This document shows positions 22,018 through 33,179 of a stretch of 64,000 bases of DNA, in pieces. The notes beneath the pieces were generated by a model, which did not search any database, had not been told where the DNA came from, and saw only the letters and a program-made list of their open reading frames with translations. Where the stretch lies: assembly GCA_020796225.1 (NCBI GenBank), contig CM036753.1:65194865-65258864 (forward strand), in the 5' to 3' direction. Every line of letters begins with the position of its first letter. The stretch's first letter is position 1. The DNA is from Arion vulgaris (lineage: Eukaryota > Mollusca > Gastropoda > Stylommatophora > Arionidae). Position numbers and translations under genes: made by a program.

Positions 22018-22650
22018 CTTCTTTTTCTTTTGTTAGCACACTGTTACCGGGTTGTTAACCCAGTGCCGTGGTTATATGTATTTGTCTTGCGCTTCTCTGG
22101 TGACTCTTGTGATGGTTTTCTTAGTTCCCTGGCAGAATTCAACGACGTGATGGTTTTCGTAGTGCCCTGGCAGAATTCAGCGACGTTATCTATCCACCTT
22201 TTCCTCGGTCTTCCTCTCGCCTTCCTTCCTGATATTCTGTTGCGGAAAACCTCATAGGCAGTTTGGTCTGTTCGCATTCTTACTAAGTGGCCAAACCACT
22301 TCATTCTCTGTTTCGCTATATAGTTCTTCTTCTTCTTCTGCATCTCTCACTAGATTGGGATTTCGGACTCTCTAATAAAGGCCGCCGTCTGCCTCAGATT
22401 ATCAGTCACGCCATACAGTTTGTCTTGGACGCTGGTGTAAGTGGGCCACCTCTTTCTTCTCAGGTCTGCTTACTGGGGGCAGTTCTGTAGGATATGTTCT
22501 GTTGTCATACTTGCCAAGCCACAAGGGCACAGGTCACTGGTACCTATCTTGAATTTAGTGTACAGGTGTTGTCTCATTCTATTGTGACCCGTCCGGAGGC
22601 GAAGTATAGCTGTCTGGTCCCTTCTGGACAGTATTCGTAACTCTGTCGAT
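22018..22650 (-). mobile_element. LINE remnants: RNase H side (22345-22650) and C-terminal segment (22030-22343)
   Basis: 22345-22650 on the minus strand reads RRDQTAILRLRTGHNRMRQH, then SDLCPCGLASMTTEHILQNC, the I-type C-terminal region with Cys/His residues. 22030-22343 reads KQRMKWFGHLVRM and KARGRPRKRWIDNV, a different LINE 3' end. A GAA-type run at 22321-22340 separates them and could be the tail of the first element. Confidence 0.65.
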
Positions 22651-23007
22651 TCTTGTGTTGATGGTGTCTTTACGGAGACATCTCATTTCGCATGTGATAC
22701 TGATACTAATACTAATACTAACTAATGTTGTCAAAGTAGATGCATTTCAATCTAACGTATTCTTAACGATTTTTAACTTCAAGGGTTCTTTATAGTACTT
22801 TACTTGAAAACTCAGTTCACCTTTTAATCTTTCTTCTCAACTTATCAAACTATGAAACGATTATTATCAGATATCAGGTAATAACGTATGAGAGTGAAGT
22901 GTTAGAGAGCTTAGAATACTTGACCTTTAGGTTTGGAGGCGTGGAGACTAATTCTATATCAAGATATCAATTTTGTTTCTTATCTCTTTGAACTTTGAAA
23001 TTGTAGG

Positions 23008-23424
23008 GTCTCTGTGGCCTAGAGCATAGGTGCTCGGCACTTGTTGCAAAGGTACGCGGTTCGTTCTCTCGTGGAGGCATCGATATATTATTCCAGAGAT
23101 CACTGATGTTGGTGTAGGTGAGATCGAGTTCCTAGTCTTATCAGAGACGGATGACAAAACGTAGGTCACGTGTTCAATTTGAGCACTAAAAAAAACCACT
23201 GTCAGTTTAAAATCGAGAAGAGAAGGCTGGAAAGTCGCTGACTGGGCAAAATTCATTAGAAACGTTTAAAAACAACATTCTTACTAAATATCTTTACCAT
23301 CTTCTAAATTACATCCGAACCCTCGTTGGTGCTACGGAGTTCGTGCACTGCCGCTGTGATCTTCCTGTAAAGAAGATATCGGAGCACATATGGTAACTCA
23401 GCGAAGTGTAATGATGATGATCCT

Positions 23425-23457
<33 letters not shown>
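23008..23457 (+). mobile_element. SINE-B, near full length
   Basis: Head at 23008-23075 with ggtacgcggttcgttctc (box B region), body with the complement of the CACGAACTCCGTAGCACC core at about 23330, and an (AATC)n tail at 23427-23457. Confidence 0.82.
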
Positions 23458-23460
<3 letters not shown>

Positions 23461-23559
23461 TAATAATCAATCAGTAATCTCTTTGAACCAGTTATATAAA
23501 ACAAGAAAACAAAGTAAGATAGTTTGATCCTGTTTTGTATCACAACGGCGAGATAGAAG

Positions 23560-23840
23560 AGTAAATAGTGTGATTCACTGACTGTTGTTTCCGTGGTCCA
23601 TCCTATGCGTGAACGACCTTTTGCTTTGTCCATTGTATCGGAATAGCATTGCTCTTTGGGGTGCACTGTCTGATGGTAATCTGCTTACGTGACCGAACCA
23701 TTTAATTTGTTGTTTCTTGATGAAGTCTAGTACTGATGTTGTACCCATTTTTTCCCCTGATATCTTCAATTCTAAACTTTTCTCTTCATGATACTCCCAT
23801 CATTCTGCTTAGACACTTTATTTTTGTCATAACAAATGTT
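23560..23840 (-). mobile_element. LINE 3' segment, KVGTTSVL family
   Basis: Minus strand gives KISGEKMGTTSVLDFIKKQQ, then KWFGHVSRLPSDSAPQRAM. This is the same order as in the 19580 copy and better preserved. The reading then shifts frame and stops. Confidence 0.78.
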
Positions 23841-23906
23841 TTCTCTGTCGTCTGATATCAACGTCCTGGTTTGGCACTAATAGCATAATGTCGGGAGACA
23901 GATCGT

Positions 23907-23995
23907 GTCGTAGACAATGCTCTTTTAGTGTTCATTGTGAGATGTTTGATGTCGTACACAATGCTCTGTTAGTGTTCATTGTGAGATGTTTGAAA
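23907..23995. repeat. 44-bp direct duplication
   Basis: Two copies of gtcgta.acaatgctct plus ttagtgttcattgtgagatg in tandem. Confidence 0.85.
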
Positions 23996-24289
23996 TTTTA
24001 AAATTGGTGCCATATGTCCTATGATTTTACTTGGTTATTGCATCTATTTGGATTTCGTGTGTTATTCCATTTGCTGAAAAAAGTTCCCCCAAATATGTAG
24101 TCTTTAACTTGTTTTAATTGATGTTTGCGGAGGGAGATATTATTAGTGCTGCCCTCTGTAGTGAATTTCATTACTTCGGTTTTCTTTGTGTTTGTTATTT
24201 GTATGCTGTAGTCATCGCATAACTCTTACATCGCACATCGGGTTAACTGAGATCTGTTAATTTTGGTTATTGTAACAGTAAATCTAGTA

Positions 24290-24520
24290 TTTTGTACATA
24301 TTAAAAGACATCGGTTGGAGAAGACCGTTGTGGGAGGAGTCATCTCGGCAAAGAGGTGAAGAGGAAGACCACGAAGAAGGATTCAGGATATCACTGATGA
24401 TATGAGTCTGATGGCTGCAGAGGAAGCACATCTGGCCTATGAGAGAGAAAAATTCAGAAGGACTGTTAGGGTGGCAAAGAACTGCCAAAGACAAGCTATT
24501 GAATAATAATAATAATGAAC
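24290..24520 (+). mobile_element. RTE-type LINE 3' end
   Basis: Frames read RGRPRRRIQDITDDMSLM and EAHLAYEREKFRRTVRVA, then stop. The tail is (AAT)n at 24503-24516. Closely related to 30250 and 61840. Confidence 0.75.
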
Positions 24521-24857
24521 AAAGTCACATTTTACTACACTATATCATTTCATGAAAAAGATGGATATATTACTAAGATATAAAGTTAAAGTTAATTGCG
24601 TACAGGACTGTGCGAATCAACCCAGCTTTTAACGCTGTTTGTGATTTTTCTAGGCATTATTACGTTTGCCATTGTTTTCTGAACGGGTGGCGCCATCGCC
24701 CTTTTGTTAAAGTTCACGCAAACAATTTGCAACCAAACTGTCCGCAGCGTGATTCGAACTCAGAACGTCGGGGTTAATAGAACGAGTCACTAACCCCTAG
24801 GCCACAGACGCCACCACTAAGCTATAAGTTTATAGCAAATATATATGCTTACTCTAA
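24521..24857. other. tRNA-like decayed stretch, no gene called
   Basis: 24720-24815 has gattcgaactcagaacgtcg and aacccctaggccac, which look like a worn minus-strand tRNA or SINE head. I could not fold a complete tRNA from it. Confidence 0.3.
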
Positions 24858-25110
24858 GTCTAAAGGATCTAAAGCCGAAGGATTGACTTCATTGTACTGA
24901 TTTTACCCCATGCGGCTCGGTATTTCTCCGCAGAAATGGCACCACACATGCCGAGTACTGCACAAGCACGAACTCCGTAGTTCCGGTAACAATCCTAGGG
25001 GTCTCTGGAAAAAAATTCACTGGTTAACAGAACGGTGCTGTTCGGACAGGAAACCAAGACCTTCGGAACGCAAGCGAAAGGCTTAACCACTTAGCCACAG
25101 ACCCCCATTA
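24858..25110 (-). mobile_element. SINE-A copy, minus member of a head-to-head pair
   Basis: The body has gcacgaactccgtagttccg and caatcctaggggtctctgga. The tRNA-like head at 25040-25110 is degraded in its box B. Its head faces that of the plus-strand copy starting at 25127. Confidence 0.82.
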
Positions 25111-25126
25111 CCCTAATTAACAACTT

Positions 25127-25370
25127 CGAGGGGTATATGTGGATAAGTGGTTAAGCCCTGTGCCTTGTGAGTCGAAGGTCGTGGATTCGAATCCAGACCG
25201 CTCCGTTCTGTTCACGAGTGTAGTTTTTTTCCAGAGACCCCTAGGTTGTTGCTGGAGCTACGGAGTTCGTGCAATACTCTCGGTAGGTGGCGTGCCAATT
25301 CTGCGGAGAGGGACTGAGCCATATGTTGTAAAACCTGGTGCAATGAAGACAATCCTTAGACTTTAAACAA
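25127..25370 (+). mobile_element. SINE-A, best-preserved copy
   Basis: The head has ggataagtggttaagccc (box A region) and gtggattcgaatccagacc (canonical box B GGATTCGAATCC). The body has ccctaggttgttgctggagc and tacggagttcgtgcaatact, then gcaatgaagacaatccttag at the 3' end. It is useful as the family reference. The 75-codon open frame is not a gene. Confidence 0.88.
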
Positions 25371-25964
25371 CTTCGAAACACCCGGTCCAAAAATGCCTCA
25401 GTTAACACCCCAATTTTGGAATAAATCTCAAGCAAACCTTCAATATAGTTTGCATACAATTTCCATCTCTTTAATAACGAATAATTTTCAACGTTTGCTA
25501 AAACAAATTAAGGCTAACATATATCCGTTGACCTCATTCCGGCACTAACCGATTTCTACTGAACGTGCACACAACTATACAATTGTATTGCTGCTGCTAA
25601 ATGTGGTTTCATTGCAATTAAATCTGGCAATGAAGCCCACCATAACAGAAAACATGGATTGGAAAATGTATTTACAAAATTGCTGACTTTTTTGGACTAG
25701 AAATTCGCTGCTATTATAGCTGGCTTCATGTGATCCATTTTATCTTTGTCTAATAATTCAATTCAAATTACATTAGTCTAAATATTTTATTAGAAAATAG
25801 TCTCGTGGCATTAATTTATAATATTATTGTTGTTTTTAAATCTCGTGAGATGTGTTGCTGTCTTTATCCTGTTCGCTAGATTTGCAAAAAGTGTCGTTGT
25901 CGACAGAAGTGAAAGATATTCTAGATTCTCTAGACAATAGCTTCGATTCTCCGAAAGGAGTTAA
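25371..25964. other. No gene seen
   Basis: A+T-rich sequence without recognisable exons or repeats. Confidence 0.5.
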
Positions 25965-26038
25965 GTTAATTCTTATTTTTCATGTTTGTATCATCCTACA
26001 CGCTCTGATATAAGCAAAACAAGGTTCGGACTTAGGTT
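25965..26038 (+). repeat. Repeat F, left part (split by LINE)
   Basis: Matches the 17275 copy up to ggacttaggtt. The remainder resumes at 26936. Confidence 0.6.
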
Positions 26039-26935
26039 CTTCTTTTTCAGCGATCTCTGGTCATGCGCTTAGTTTACTTCTTCTTCTTCATTCTCTTCTT
26101 TTGTCGTCACACTGCTACCGGGTTGCATTTTGCTACCGTTGTTGCCCAGTGTCGTCACTACTGCTACCGAGGTTGTTGCCCAGTGTCGTCATACTGCTAC
26201 CGGGTTGTTGCCCAGTGTCGTCACACTGCTACCGGGTTGTTGCCCAGGTCGTCACACTGCTCCGGGTTGTTGCCCAGTGTCGTCACACTGCTACCGGGTT
26301 GTTGCCCAGTGTCGTCACACTGCTCGGGTTGTTGCCCAGTGTCGTCACCTGCCGGTTGTTGCCCAGTGTCGCGATTTTCTATTTTTGTCTTGCGTTGTTC
26401 TGGTGGCTTGTGTGATTGTTTTTTGCTCTTTGACAGGATTCTGCAATGCCATCTAACCATCTTTTTCGTGGGCTTAGTTTACTGTGGACCACAAACTGGG
26501 CAATCAGCTTCAGGTTTATCAGATTTCCCCAAAGCTTAGTTTTTAGGTAAATTAGGTGTGGTCACATGTTGCTTCTCAGCTCACACAGGAGAGGACAGTC
26601 TTGCAGTATGTACTCTGGTCTCTGTTCCGCGTGCTAACACTAGCAGAGGGAAAATTGACTTATTCCTAGTCTATATAAGTGTTTGTTCAGTCTGCAGTGT
26701 CCGGTGCGTAGTCGAAATATAATGACCTGGTCTATTCTGCTTATTTCTTTCAGGAAGTCTTTTCCATAATCATATTCAGTGCTTGTCTTCCAGTCTACTG
26801 CAGATTTACTGCATGATGGTTTTGACCCCCTTCTGAAAAGACACGTGGTTGATAAATTTGCTCTTTGGCACTGCCCTCCTTAGCCAAGATTCGACACTCT
26901 CTTTGCCTGCAATGTCGCAGTGAGACGGAATCGTC
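26039..26935 (-). mobile_element. LINE insertion inside repeat F, with 8-bp direct repeat
   Basis: It is flanked by cttaggtt at 26031-26038 and 26936-26943. The high-coordinate part reads GHCRLNKHLYRLGISQFSLC then PEYILQDCPLLCELRSNM on the minus strand, an I-type C-terminal region. The low-coordinate part resembles the C-terminal fragments at 22030 and 58010, with a GAA-type tail at about 26078-26095. Confidence 0.6.
26101..26375. repeat. ~30-bp tandem repeat inside the LINE
   Basis: The phrase gtcgtcacactgctaccggg plus ttgttgcccagt is repeated about nine times with small deletions. A single copy of the phrase is present in the related LINE at 58000-58035 and, diverged, at 22040, so the array arose by expansion of LINE sequence. 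Confidence 0.88.
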
Positions 26936-26995
26936 CTTAGGTTGAAAGAGCGTACTTCGGCTCAAAGAGGCTTTAATCCCCTACATAACAAATAA
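26936..26995 (+). repeat. Repeat F, right part
   Basis: Continues the 25965-26038 copy after the LINE insertion; has ctttaatcccctacataaca, as at 17408. Confidence 0.6.
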
Positions 26996-26999
26996 ACAA

Positions 27000-28260
27000 A
27001 CAAGAACTGAAAGATACAATTGGAGTCGGTTTAGCATACTGAGTTATGATCAAATTCTATGTTCAATTCCATGTAAGTAAATTCTCTAGTCCAGTCAGCT
27101 GCAAGTGGAAGCTTTATAAGTTGGTGGACACATATAAAATAGTTGTATCTATTCATCATTGTGCACCCATTGCCTAGCGCTTCAGACGAGCGTTTTTAAG
27201 AACATAATCACCTAGCTCTCCCCAAAAAGAGCTTCACTAAGTCGTGTCTTTTATAAACAGCGTCGAATATAGAACACAGAATAATCAGGTCAGTTTCAGT
27301 TTGGAATATCTTCATTGCACTTCTCACATGGCCATAGGTGCTCCGATCTCCTTCGCAATATCTCCAACAGCGTCCAGCGACTGACTGTACCAGTTCGATT
27401 TCGATAAAATTCAGATTATATCGACCAGTCTTAGCACAAACACATGCGATACAAGTCTTATTCTCTTCTCAATTTTATTGTTAGGATATCTTCATATTTT
27501 TTTTATATTCCGTGTCCATGAATATGTCCAAATCTTCTACACATTCACATCGTTTTCTTTGTGTTGGTTCTTATCAACCATGTTAGCATCCCTCAGTCCC
27601 ACAAGAAGACCTTGTCTTCATATCTGTTTAGAAGTCCCGTTTTCCGCTTTCCTTGCGGGTTTCACTTAAGTGCTTTCTTTTTATTCTTCACTTTTCAACT
27701 CCCAACGGAGTACAGGTCTTCAACAAACTTCTACCAGCTCTTCTTCTCTCCTGCTATCCCTTCCAGTTCTTTCCATGTTTTACCTATCCTTTTAATATCA
27801 CCCACACCTTTCTTCTCAGGGTATGTCTAGGCCTTCCCCTACTCCTCTTTTCATGCGGTTTCTAAAACAGTGCCTGTCTAGTAATGCTTCCCAGGTGGAT
27901 GATGGAATCCGGTCGGTCTTCTCAATGTGTGTCCTATTCATCGACATCGTCTCTTCCTTATCTCTTTCTCCACTGGTATCTGCTTAGTTCTTTCTCTGAG
28001 TTCCTCACTTGCTTCTTGCATCTCGTTATTTATACTGGTGTAAAAAACAACAACACACATCCTTGTTTATATGAAATAGTTCACCAATCGTTATCGCTAT
28101 TCTGATCCTACTGTTTATTTTATAGCGTTTTGGCAAATTGAATTTCTATTTCTGTCACTGTTCACGGTAGTTAAGAAGTGGTACGGTTTATATTCCTTTC
28201 TCATTACCGTTATTTGTTTCTTGTTTACTTTTGGCTGTAGCTGTCATCTTTTGTCCATAG
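27000..28260. other. Unresolved; part (27590-27680) belongs to repeat H
   Basis: Pyrimidine-rich plus strand with several 70-90 codon open frames that lack recognisable motifs. 27590-27680 resembles 36150-36240 (ctgtttagaa.tcccgttttc and gcgggttt.ac). Confidence 0.35.
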
Positions 28261-28267
28261 TAGGATA

Positions 28268-28432
28268 CAGTGGCGGCTCGTCTATAAGGGCCAGTGGGGC
28301 CGGGCCCCACCAAAAATAATGTATATCGTGTATTTATTATTTATTAAATTAAAATATAGCAATCTAAAACCATGATTTATCCGGAACAAAATGCCTGGCC
28401 CCACCAACAAAAATTATCACGACCCGCCACTG
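28268..28432. mobile_element. hAT-like MITE, copy 2
   Basis: 165 bp with ends CAGTGGCGGCTCGT and CACGACCCGCCACTG, the latter carrying one substitution against the family. Perfect 8-bp target duplication gtaggata at 28260-28267 and 28433-28440. Confidence 0.9.
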
Positions 28433-28615
28433 GTAGGATATCGTTATCAGAATGCATACAGCTTCATTGACATATTCATTATCTTCTTGTTTAATCATGT
28501 ATAGTCCCATTAGAAGTTTACGTTTTCTTTTTGTGCCAATAGGTTTAAGAGGTTGCTGCGAGTCTATGTTGTCGCTGTATATAACCTTCTCCAATTTCCT
28601 CATGTATTAATGCAA

Positions 28616-28824
28616 AGTAGTCTGCATTCATTGCATCTACATGCCAAGAGTCTACATGTATTTTATCTACATCCTAAATGTCTACATTAATTCTATATGC
28701 ATGCAAAGCGTTTACCTTCATTGTATACACATGTTAAACATCTACATTCATTGTATCTACTAACTAAACATCTACATTCATTGTATCTACTAACTAAACA
28801 TCTACATTCATTGTATCTACTAAC
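28616..28824. repeat. 30-bp tandem repeat (acatctacattcattgtatc)
   Basis: Units of the type taactaaacatctacattca plus ttgtatctac. The last three are near perfect and the earlier ones diverged. Confidence 0.85.
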
Positions 28825-28827
28825 TTG

Positions 28828-29220
28828 ATTGATTAATATGAACATCATCCTTGCACTTCAATGAGTAAGCATGTGTGCTCCGATCTCTTTCTTACATTGG
28901 AAGATTCTCGATGTCATTTTGAAGATCGTGAAGATATTTGTGTAGGAATTTTATTTTTAATCTTTTCTAAAGAATTTTTCCCTTGCAGCGGCTTTCCAGT
29001 CTGCTCTTTTCGATTTTGAACTGTCGAGGGTTCTTTTACGTGCTCAAATTGAACATGAAACCTACGTTTTATCGTCCGTCTCCGATATGACTAGGAACTC
29101 GATCTAACCTCAACTGAGATAAGGGATCTCTGAAAAAATATTCAGATGGCTTCATGAGGGAGCGAACCGTGTACCTTTGACACGAGAGAGGAGCATCTAA
29201 CCTCTACGCCACAGAGACTC
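28828..29220 (-). mobile_element. SINE-B, tRNA head at high end
   Basis: The tail side begins at 28828 (ttgattgatta). The head at 29155-29220 has the box B complement gggagcgaaccgtgtacc and ctctacgccacagagactcc. An internal piece around the core is deleted. The head merges into the 69-bp array that follows. Confidence 0.78.
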
Positions 29221-30245
29221 CCACTACCCACCCATCTTCTAGTTAAACATCTACAGTCATTGATTTGAACATGATGTCGTAGAGACTTCCCACTACCCAC
29301 CCATCTTCTAGTTAAACATCTACAGTCATTGATTTGAACATGATGTCGTAGAGACTTCCCACTACCCGCCCATCTTCTAGTTAAACATCTACAGTCATTG
29401 ATGTGAACATGATGTCGTAGAGACTTCCCACTACCCACCCATCTTCTAGTTAAACATCTACAGTCATTGATTTGAACATGATGTCGTAGAGACTTCCCAC
29501 TACCCGCCCATCTTCTAGTTAAACATCTACAGTCATTGATGTGAACATGATGTCGTAGAGACTTCCCACTACCCGCCCATCTTCTAGTTAAACATCTACA
29601 GTCATTGATGTGAACATGATGTCGTAGAGACTTCCCACTATCCGCCCATCTTCTAGTTAAACATCTACAGTCATTGATGTGAACATGATGTCGTAGAGAC
29701 TCCTGCTATCCGCCCATCTTCTAGTTAAACATCTTCAGTCATTGATGTGAATATGATGTCGTAGAGACTCCTGCTATCCGCCCATCTTCTAGTTAAACAT
29801 CTACAGTCATTGATTTGAACATGATGTCGTAGAGACTTCCCACTACCCACCCATCTTCTAGTTAAACATCTACAGTCATTGATGTGAACATGATGTCGTA
29901 GAGACTCCTGCTATCCGCCCATCTTCTAGTTAAATATCTACAGTCATTGATTTGAACATGATGTCGTAGAGACTTCCCACTACCCACCTATCTTCTAGTT
30001 AAACATCTACAGTCATTGATGTGAACATGATGTCGTAGAGACTTCCCACTATCCGCCCATCTTCTAGTTAAATATCTACAGTCATTGATGTGAACATGAT
30101 GTCGTAGAGACTTCCCACTATCTGCCCATCTTCTAGTTAAATATCTACAGTCATTGATGTGAACATGATGTCGTAGAGACTTCCCACTATCTGCCCATCT
30201 TCTAGTTAAATATCTACAGTCATTGATGTGAACATGATGGCGCAG
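29210..30245. repeat. 69-bp tandem repeat, about 15 copies
   Basis: Unit agagacttcccactacccgc then ccatcttctagttaaacatc then tacagtcattgatgtgaaca then tgatgtcgt. The first unit overlaps the last bases of the SINE-B head (cagagactcccactaccc), so the array was seeded at the SINE edge. Variants (tgatttg/tgatgtg, tcctgctatcc/ttcccactacc) form blocks. The unit is 23 codons, hence the long minus-strand frame. Confidence 0.93.
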
Positions 30246-30440
30246 AGACGGAACATACGACATATAAGAGAGAAAGACAAACTCAGAAAGATATGACATA
30301 TAAGAGAGAAAGACAAACTCAGAAAGATATGACATATAAGAGAGAAAGACAAACTCAGAAAGATATGACATATAAGAGAGAAAGACAAACTCAGAAAGAT
30401 TTTGGGTGGCAAAGTTCTGTTCAGGACAAGCTTTTATGAT
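30246..30440 (+). mobile_element. RTE-type LINE 3' end with 36-bp internal array
   Basis: Four copies of atgacatataagagagaaag plus acaaactcagaaagat (30253-30395) are followed by gggtggcaaagttctg and a stop with a GATGAT-like tail. The repeated unit encodes the YEREKFRRTV stretch found once in the related 3' ends at 24430 and 61910, so it is a LINE segment expanded in tandem. Confidence 0.75.
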
Positions 30441-30579
30441 GATAACGACTTTTACGTATCAATTAAAACAAGCTAAAGACTTTACATATCTGGGGATCAT
30501 TATTTCAGCAAATGGAAGAATAGCTAACGAAATTCAACATTGATACAATAAAGCAAAGCAAACCATAGAGAAAATGGCA

Positions 30580-30955
30580 CTCATTTCTTGAAGTGCATTA
30601 ACATTGCATGTTTTCAGTGCCAAACCTGAACGTTGACATCAGACGATGGAAGGAAATTAATCACGGCAGAGATGAAGTGTCTACGCAGAACTCTAGGAGT
30701 AAAAAGAATAGACCGCTTTACAAGTGAAAACATCAGGAAAAAAGTGGGTACAACAGTAGTACTGAACTTTATTAAAAACAACAAATGAAATGGCTCAGTC
30801 ATATAAATAGATTACAATTGGACAGTGTGCATTAAAGGGTAATACTGCTTGGATACAGTAAATACAAGGCAAAATGTCGACCACGAAAAAGGTGGACAAC
30901 AGAAATAACAAAGATGTGAAAGACAACATGTACAAAACACACAAGATATCTTACT
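30580..30955 (+). mobile_element. LINE 3' segment, KVGTTSVL family (seed of the 54-bp array)
   Basis: Frames read MKCLRRTLGVKRIDRF and SENIRKKVGTTVVLNFIKNN, then a segment up to the array. Same family as 19580, 23560 and 59039. The end of its coding part (SSYPDAVRQN) is the unit of the following array. Confidence 0.75.
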
Positions 30956-32125
30956 AGAAACATCTTCTTATCCTGATGCTGTAAGACAAAACACATAAGA
31001 TATCTTACTAGAAACATCTTCTTATCCTGATGCTGTAAGACAAAACACACAAGATATCTTACTAGAAACATCTTCTTATCCTGATGTTGTAAGACAAAAC
31101 ACACAATATATCTTACTAGAAACATCTTCTTATCCTGATGCTGTAAGACAAAACACACAAGATATCTTACTAGAAACATCTACTTATCCTGATGTTGTAA
31201 GACAAAACACACAAGATATCTTACTAGAAACATCTTCTTATCCTGATGCTGTAAGACAAAACACACAAGATATCTTACTAGAAACATCTTCTTATCCTGA
31301 TGCTGTAAGGCAAAACACACAAGATATCTTACTAGAAACATCTTCTTATCCTGATGCTGTAAGACAAAACACACAAGATATCTTACTAGAAACATCTTCT
31401 TATCCTGATGCTGTAAGACAAAACACACAAGATATCTTACTAGAAACATCTTCTTATCCTGATGCTGTAAGACAAAACACACAAGATATCTTACTAGAAA
31501 CATCTTCTTATCCTGATGTTGTAAGACAAAACACACAAGATATCTTACTAGAAACATCTTCTTATCCTGATGCTGTAAGACAAAACACACAAGATATCTT
31601 ACTAGAAACCTCTTCTTATCCTGATGTTGTAAGACAAAACACACAAGATATCTTACTAGAAACCTCTTCTTATCCTGATGCTGTAAGACAAAACACACAA
31701 GATATCTTACTAGAAACATCTTCTTATCCTGATGTTGTAAGACAAAACACACAAGATATCTTACTAGAAACCTCTTCTTATCCTGATGCTGTAAGGCAAA
31801 ACACACAAGATATCTTACTAGAAACCTCTTCTTATCCTGATGCTGTAAGACAAAACACACAAGATATCTTACTAGAAACCTCTTCTTATCCTGATGCTGT
31901 AAGACAAAACACACAAGATATCTTACTAGAAACATCTTCTTATCCTGATGCTGTAAGACAAAACACACAAGATATCTTACTAGAAACATCTTCTTATCCT
32001 GATGCTGTAAGACAAAACACACAAGATATCTTACTAGAAACCTTATCCTGATGCTGTAAGACAAAACACACAAGATATCTTACTAGAAACATCTTCTTAT
32101 CCTGATGCTGTAAGGCAAAATTGGA
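30940..32125. repeat. 54-bp tandem repeat, about 22 copies
   Basis: Unit caaaacacacaagatatctt then actagaaacatcttcttatc then ctgatgctgtaaga. Single-base variants (catctt/cctctt, gctgt/gttgt, agaca/aggca) are scattered, and one unit near 32040 is short by 12 bp. The unit of 18 codons produces a 297-codon minus-strand frame antisense to the LINE from which it derives. Confidence 0.95.
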
Positions 32126-32192
32126 TTAAGAAAAAAAAAAATATTAATACATATTCACAAATATTGCATGGTTGGCTCGAAGTTTTTAAAAT

Positions 32193-32448
32193 TATATGTT
32201 ATGTTATGTTATGTTATGCGATCGACGTCATGGCACATTGGGCATTCCGTGCGTGCTCTGTCCTCCGCTGTAACAGCCATCCTAAAGTTCATTTGCTCAC
32301 CGTATCCATGAGAAGTTGATTAGTGTATCTTCTCTCTCTACTACGAAGACGACACTGTCTGGCATGTTCAATCTCAACTCCTAATTCTCAGACTCGTTCC
32401 AATGTCTGAGACTCGCCCATATCATATAAATTAGAACTTGCCGCATTT
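32193..32448. repeat. Dispersed repeat G, second copy
   Basis: (ATGTT)n followed by gcgatcgacgtcatggca and 230 bp matching 3389-3641. Confidence 0.6.
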
Positions 32449-32449
32449 A

Positions 32450-33170
32450 TGACATCGGCTCTGTCCATACTTCTGCCCGCTTGTGTCAGGGGCATTGTTT
32501 ACAAGAAAGTCAGCATGCTCGTTACCCTGCACTCCAGCATGTCCAGGTGTGTCTAAAATGTGCTCGTACATATTCACGTGCATATTCCCCCCATTCTGCT
32601 CTTATCTGTTACTAATCTAATTCACAGCAGGTCTTCCTAACAAAAACTGCATCGCATACTCAACTATCTCAAAGTAACACTTAGTAATTATTTCAGATAC
32701 TTAACATTTTATCCTTGAAATGTAACCTACATAGCAATGAAGACATCTCTATCAATGTTTGCATCTGGTTAAGTGACAGGACTAACCCCATTCGGGGTAG
32801 CAGGAGATGAAGATGAACATAAAAAAACACCCCAAGATTACACATACTATCACCGCTCTAACGTGATGGTTACAAGTATCCATATTGTATTCTAGCCCGT
32901 AGAGACATGAAACATCTCATAGAAGTGGTATCAAGTGCACGTAAAGTGACTACAAGAAGCAAGTTAATTGCATTTATTTAATTTTTAGCATTTTCATTCG
33001 TTCGTGTGTTGTCAGGGCTCGCAAGGGAGCAAAGAATAGTAACACTGTGACCTACAAGGCATGTCGTAAGAGGCCTCTGAAGTAGGGGCCTAGGGAAGCT
33101 ACTCGAGTAAATAAAAAGCGTCGAAGAAATTGGATGTGCTGGCCTATTTTGTATATTTAATTATTAATTT
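32450..33170. other. No gene seen
   Basis: Mixed sequence, with a possible RNase H-like remnant on the minus strand near 32500-32560 (HAGVQGNEHADFL-like reading) and A+T-rich sequence beyond. No exon recognised. Confidence 0.35.
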
Positions 33171-33179
33171 CATGTCAAG

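Noticed and set aside
25127..25215. Possible functional tRNA gene
   Set aside because: Boxes A and B are present but the sequence continues into a SINE body found about ten times in the window, and no complete acceptor stem was seen.
29142..30371. Frames with repeated RHHVHINDCR
   Set aside because: 69-bp array read-through; seeded from SINE sequence.
31180..32073. 297-codon minus-strand open frame
   Set aside because: Pure translation of the 54-bp array (18-residue period), antisense to the LINE from which the unit derives; no non-repeat coding sequence.
29210..32125. CRISPR-like regular repeats
   Set aside because: There are no unique spacers between units; these are plain head-to-tail tandem repeats in animal DNA.
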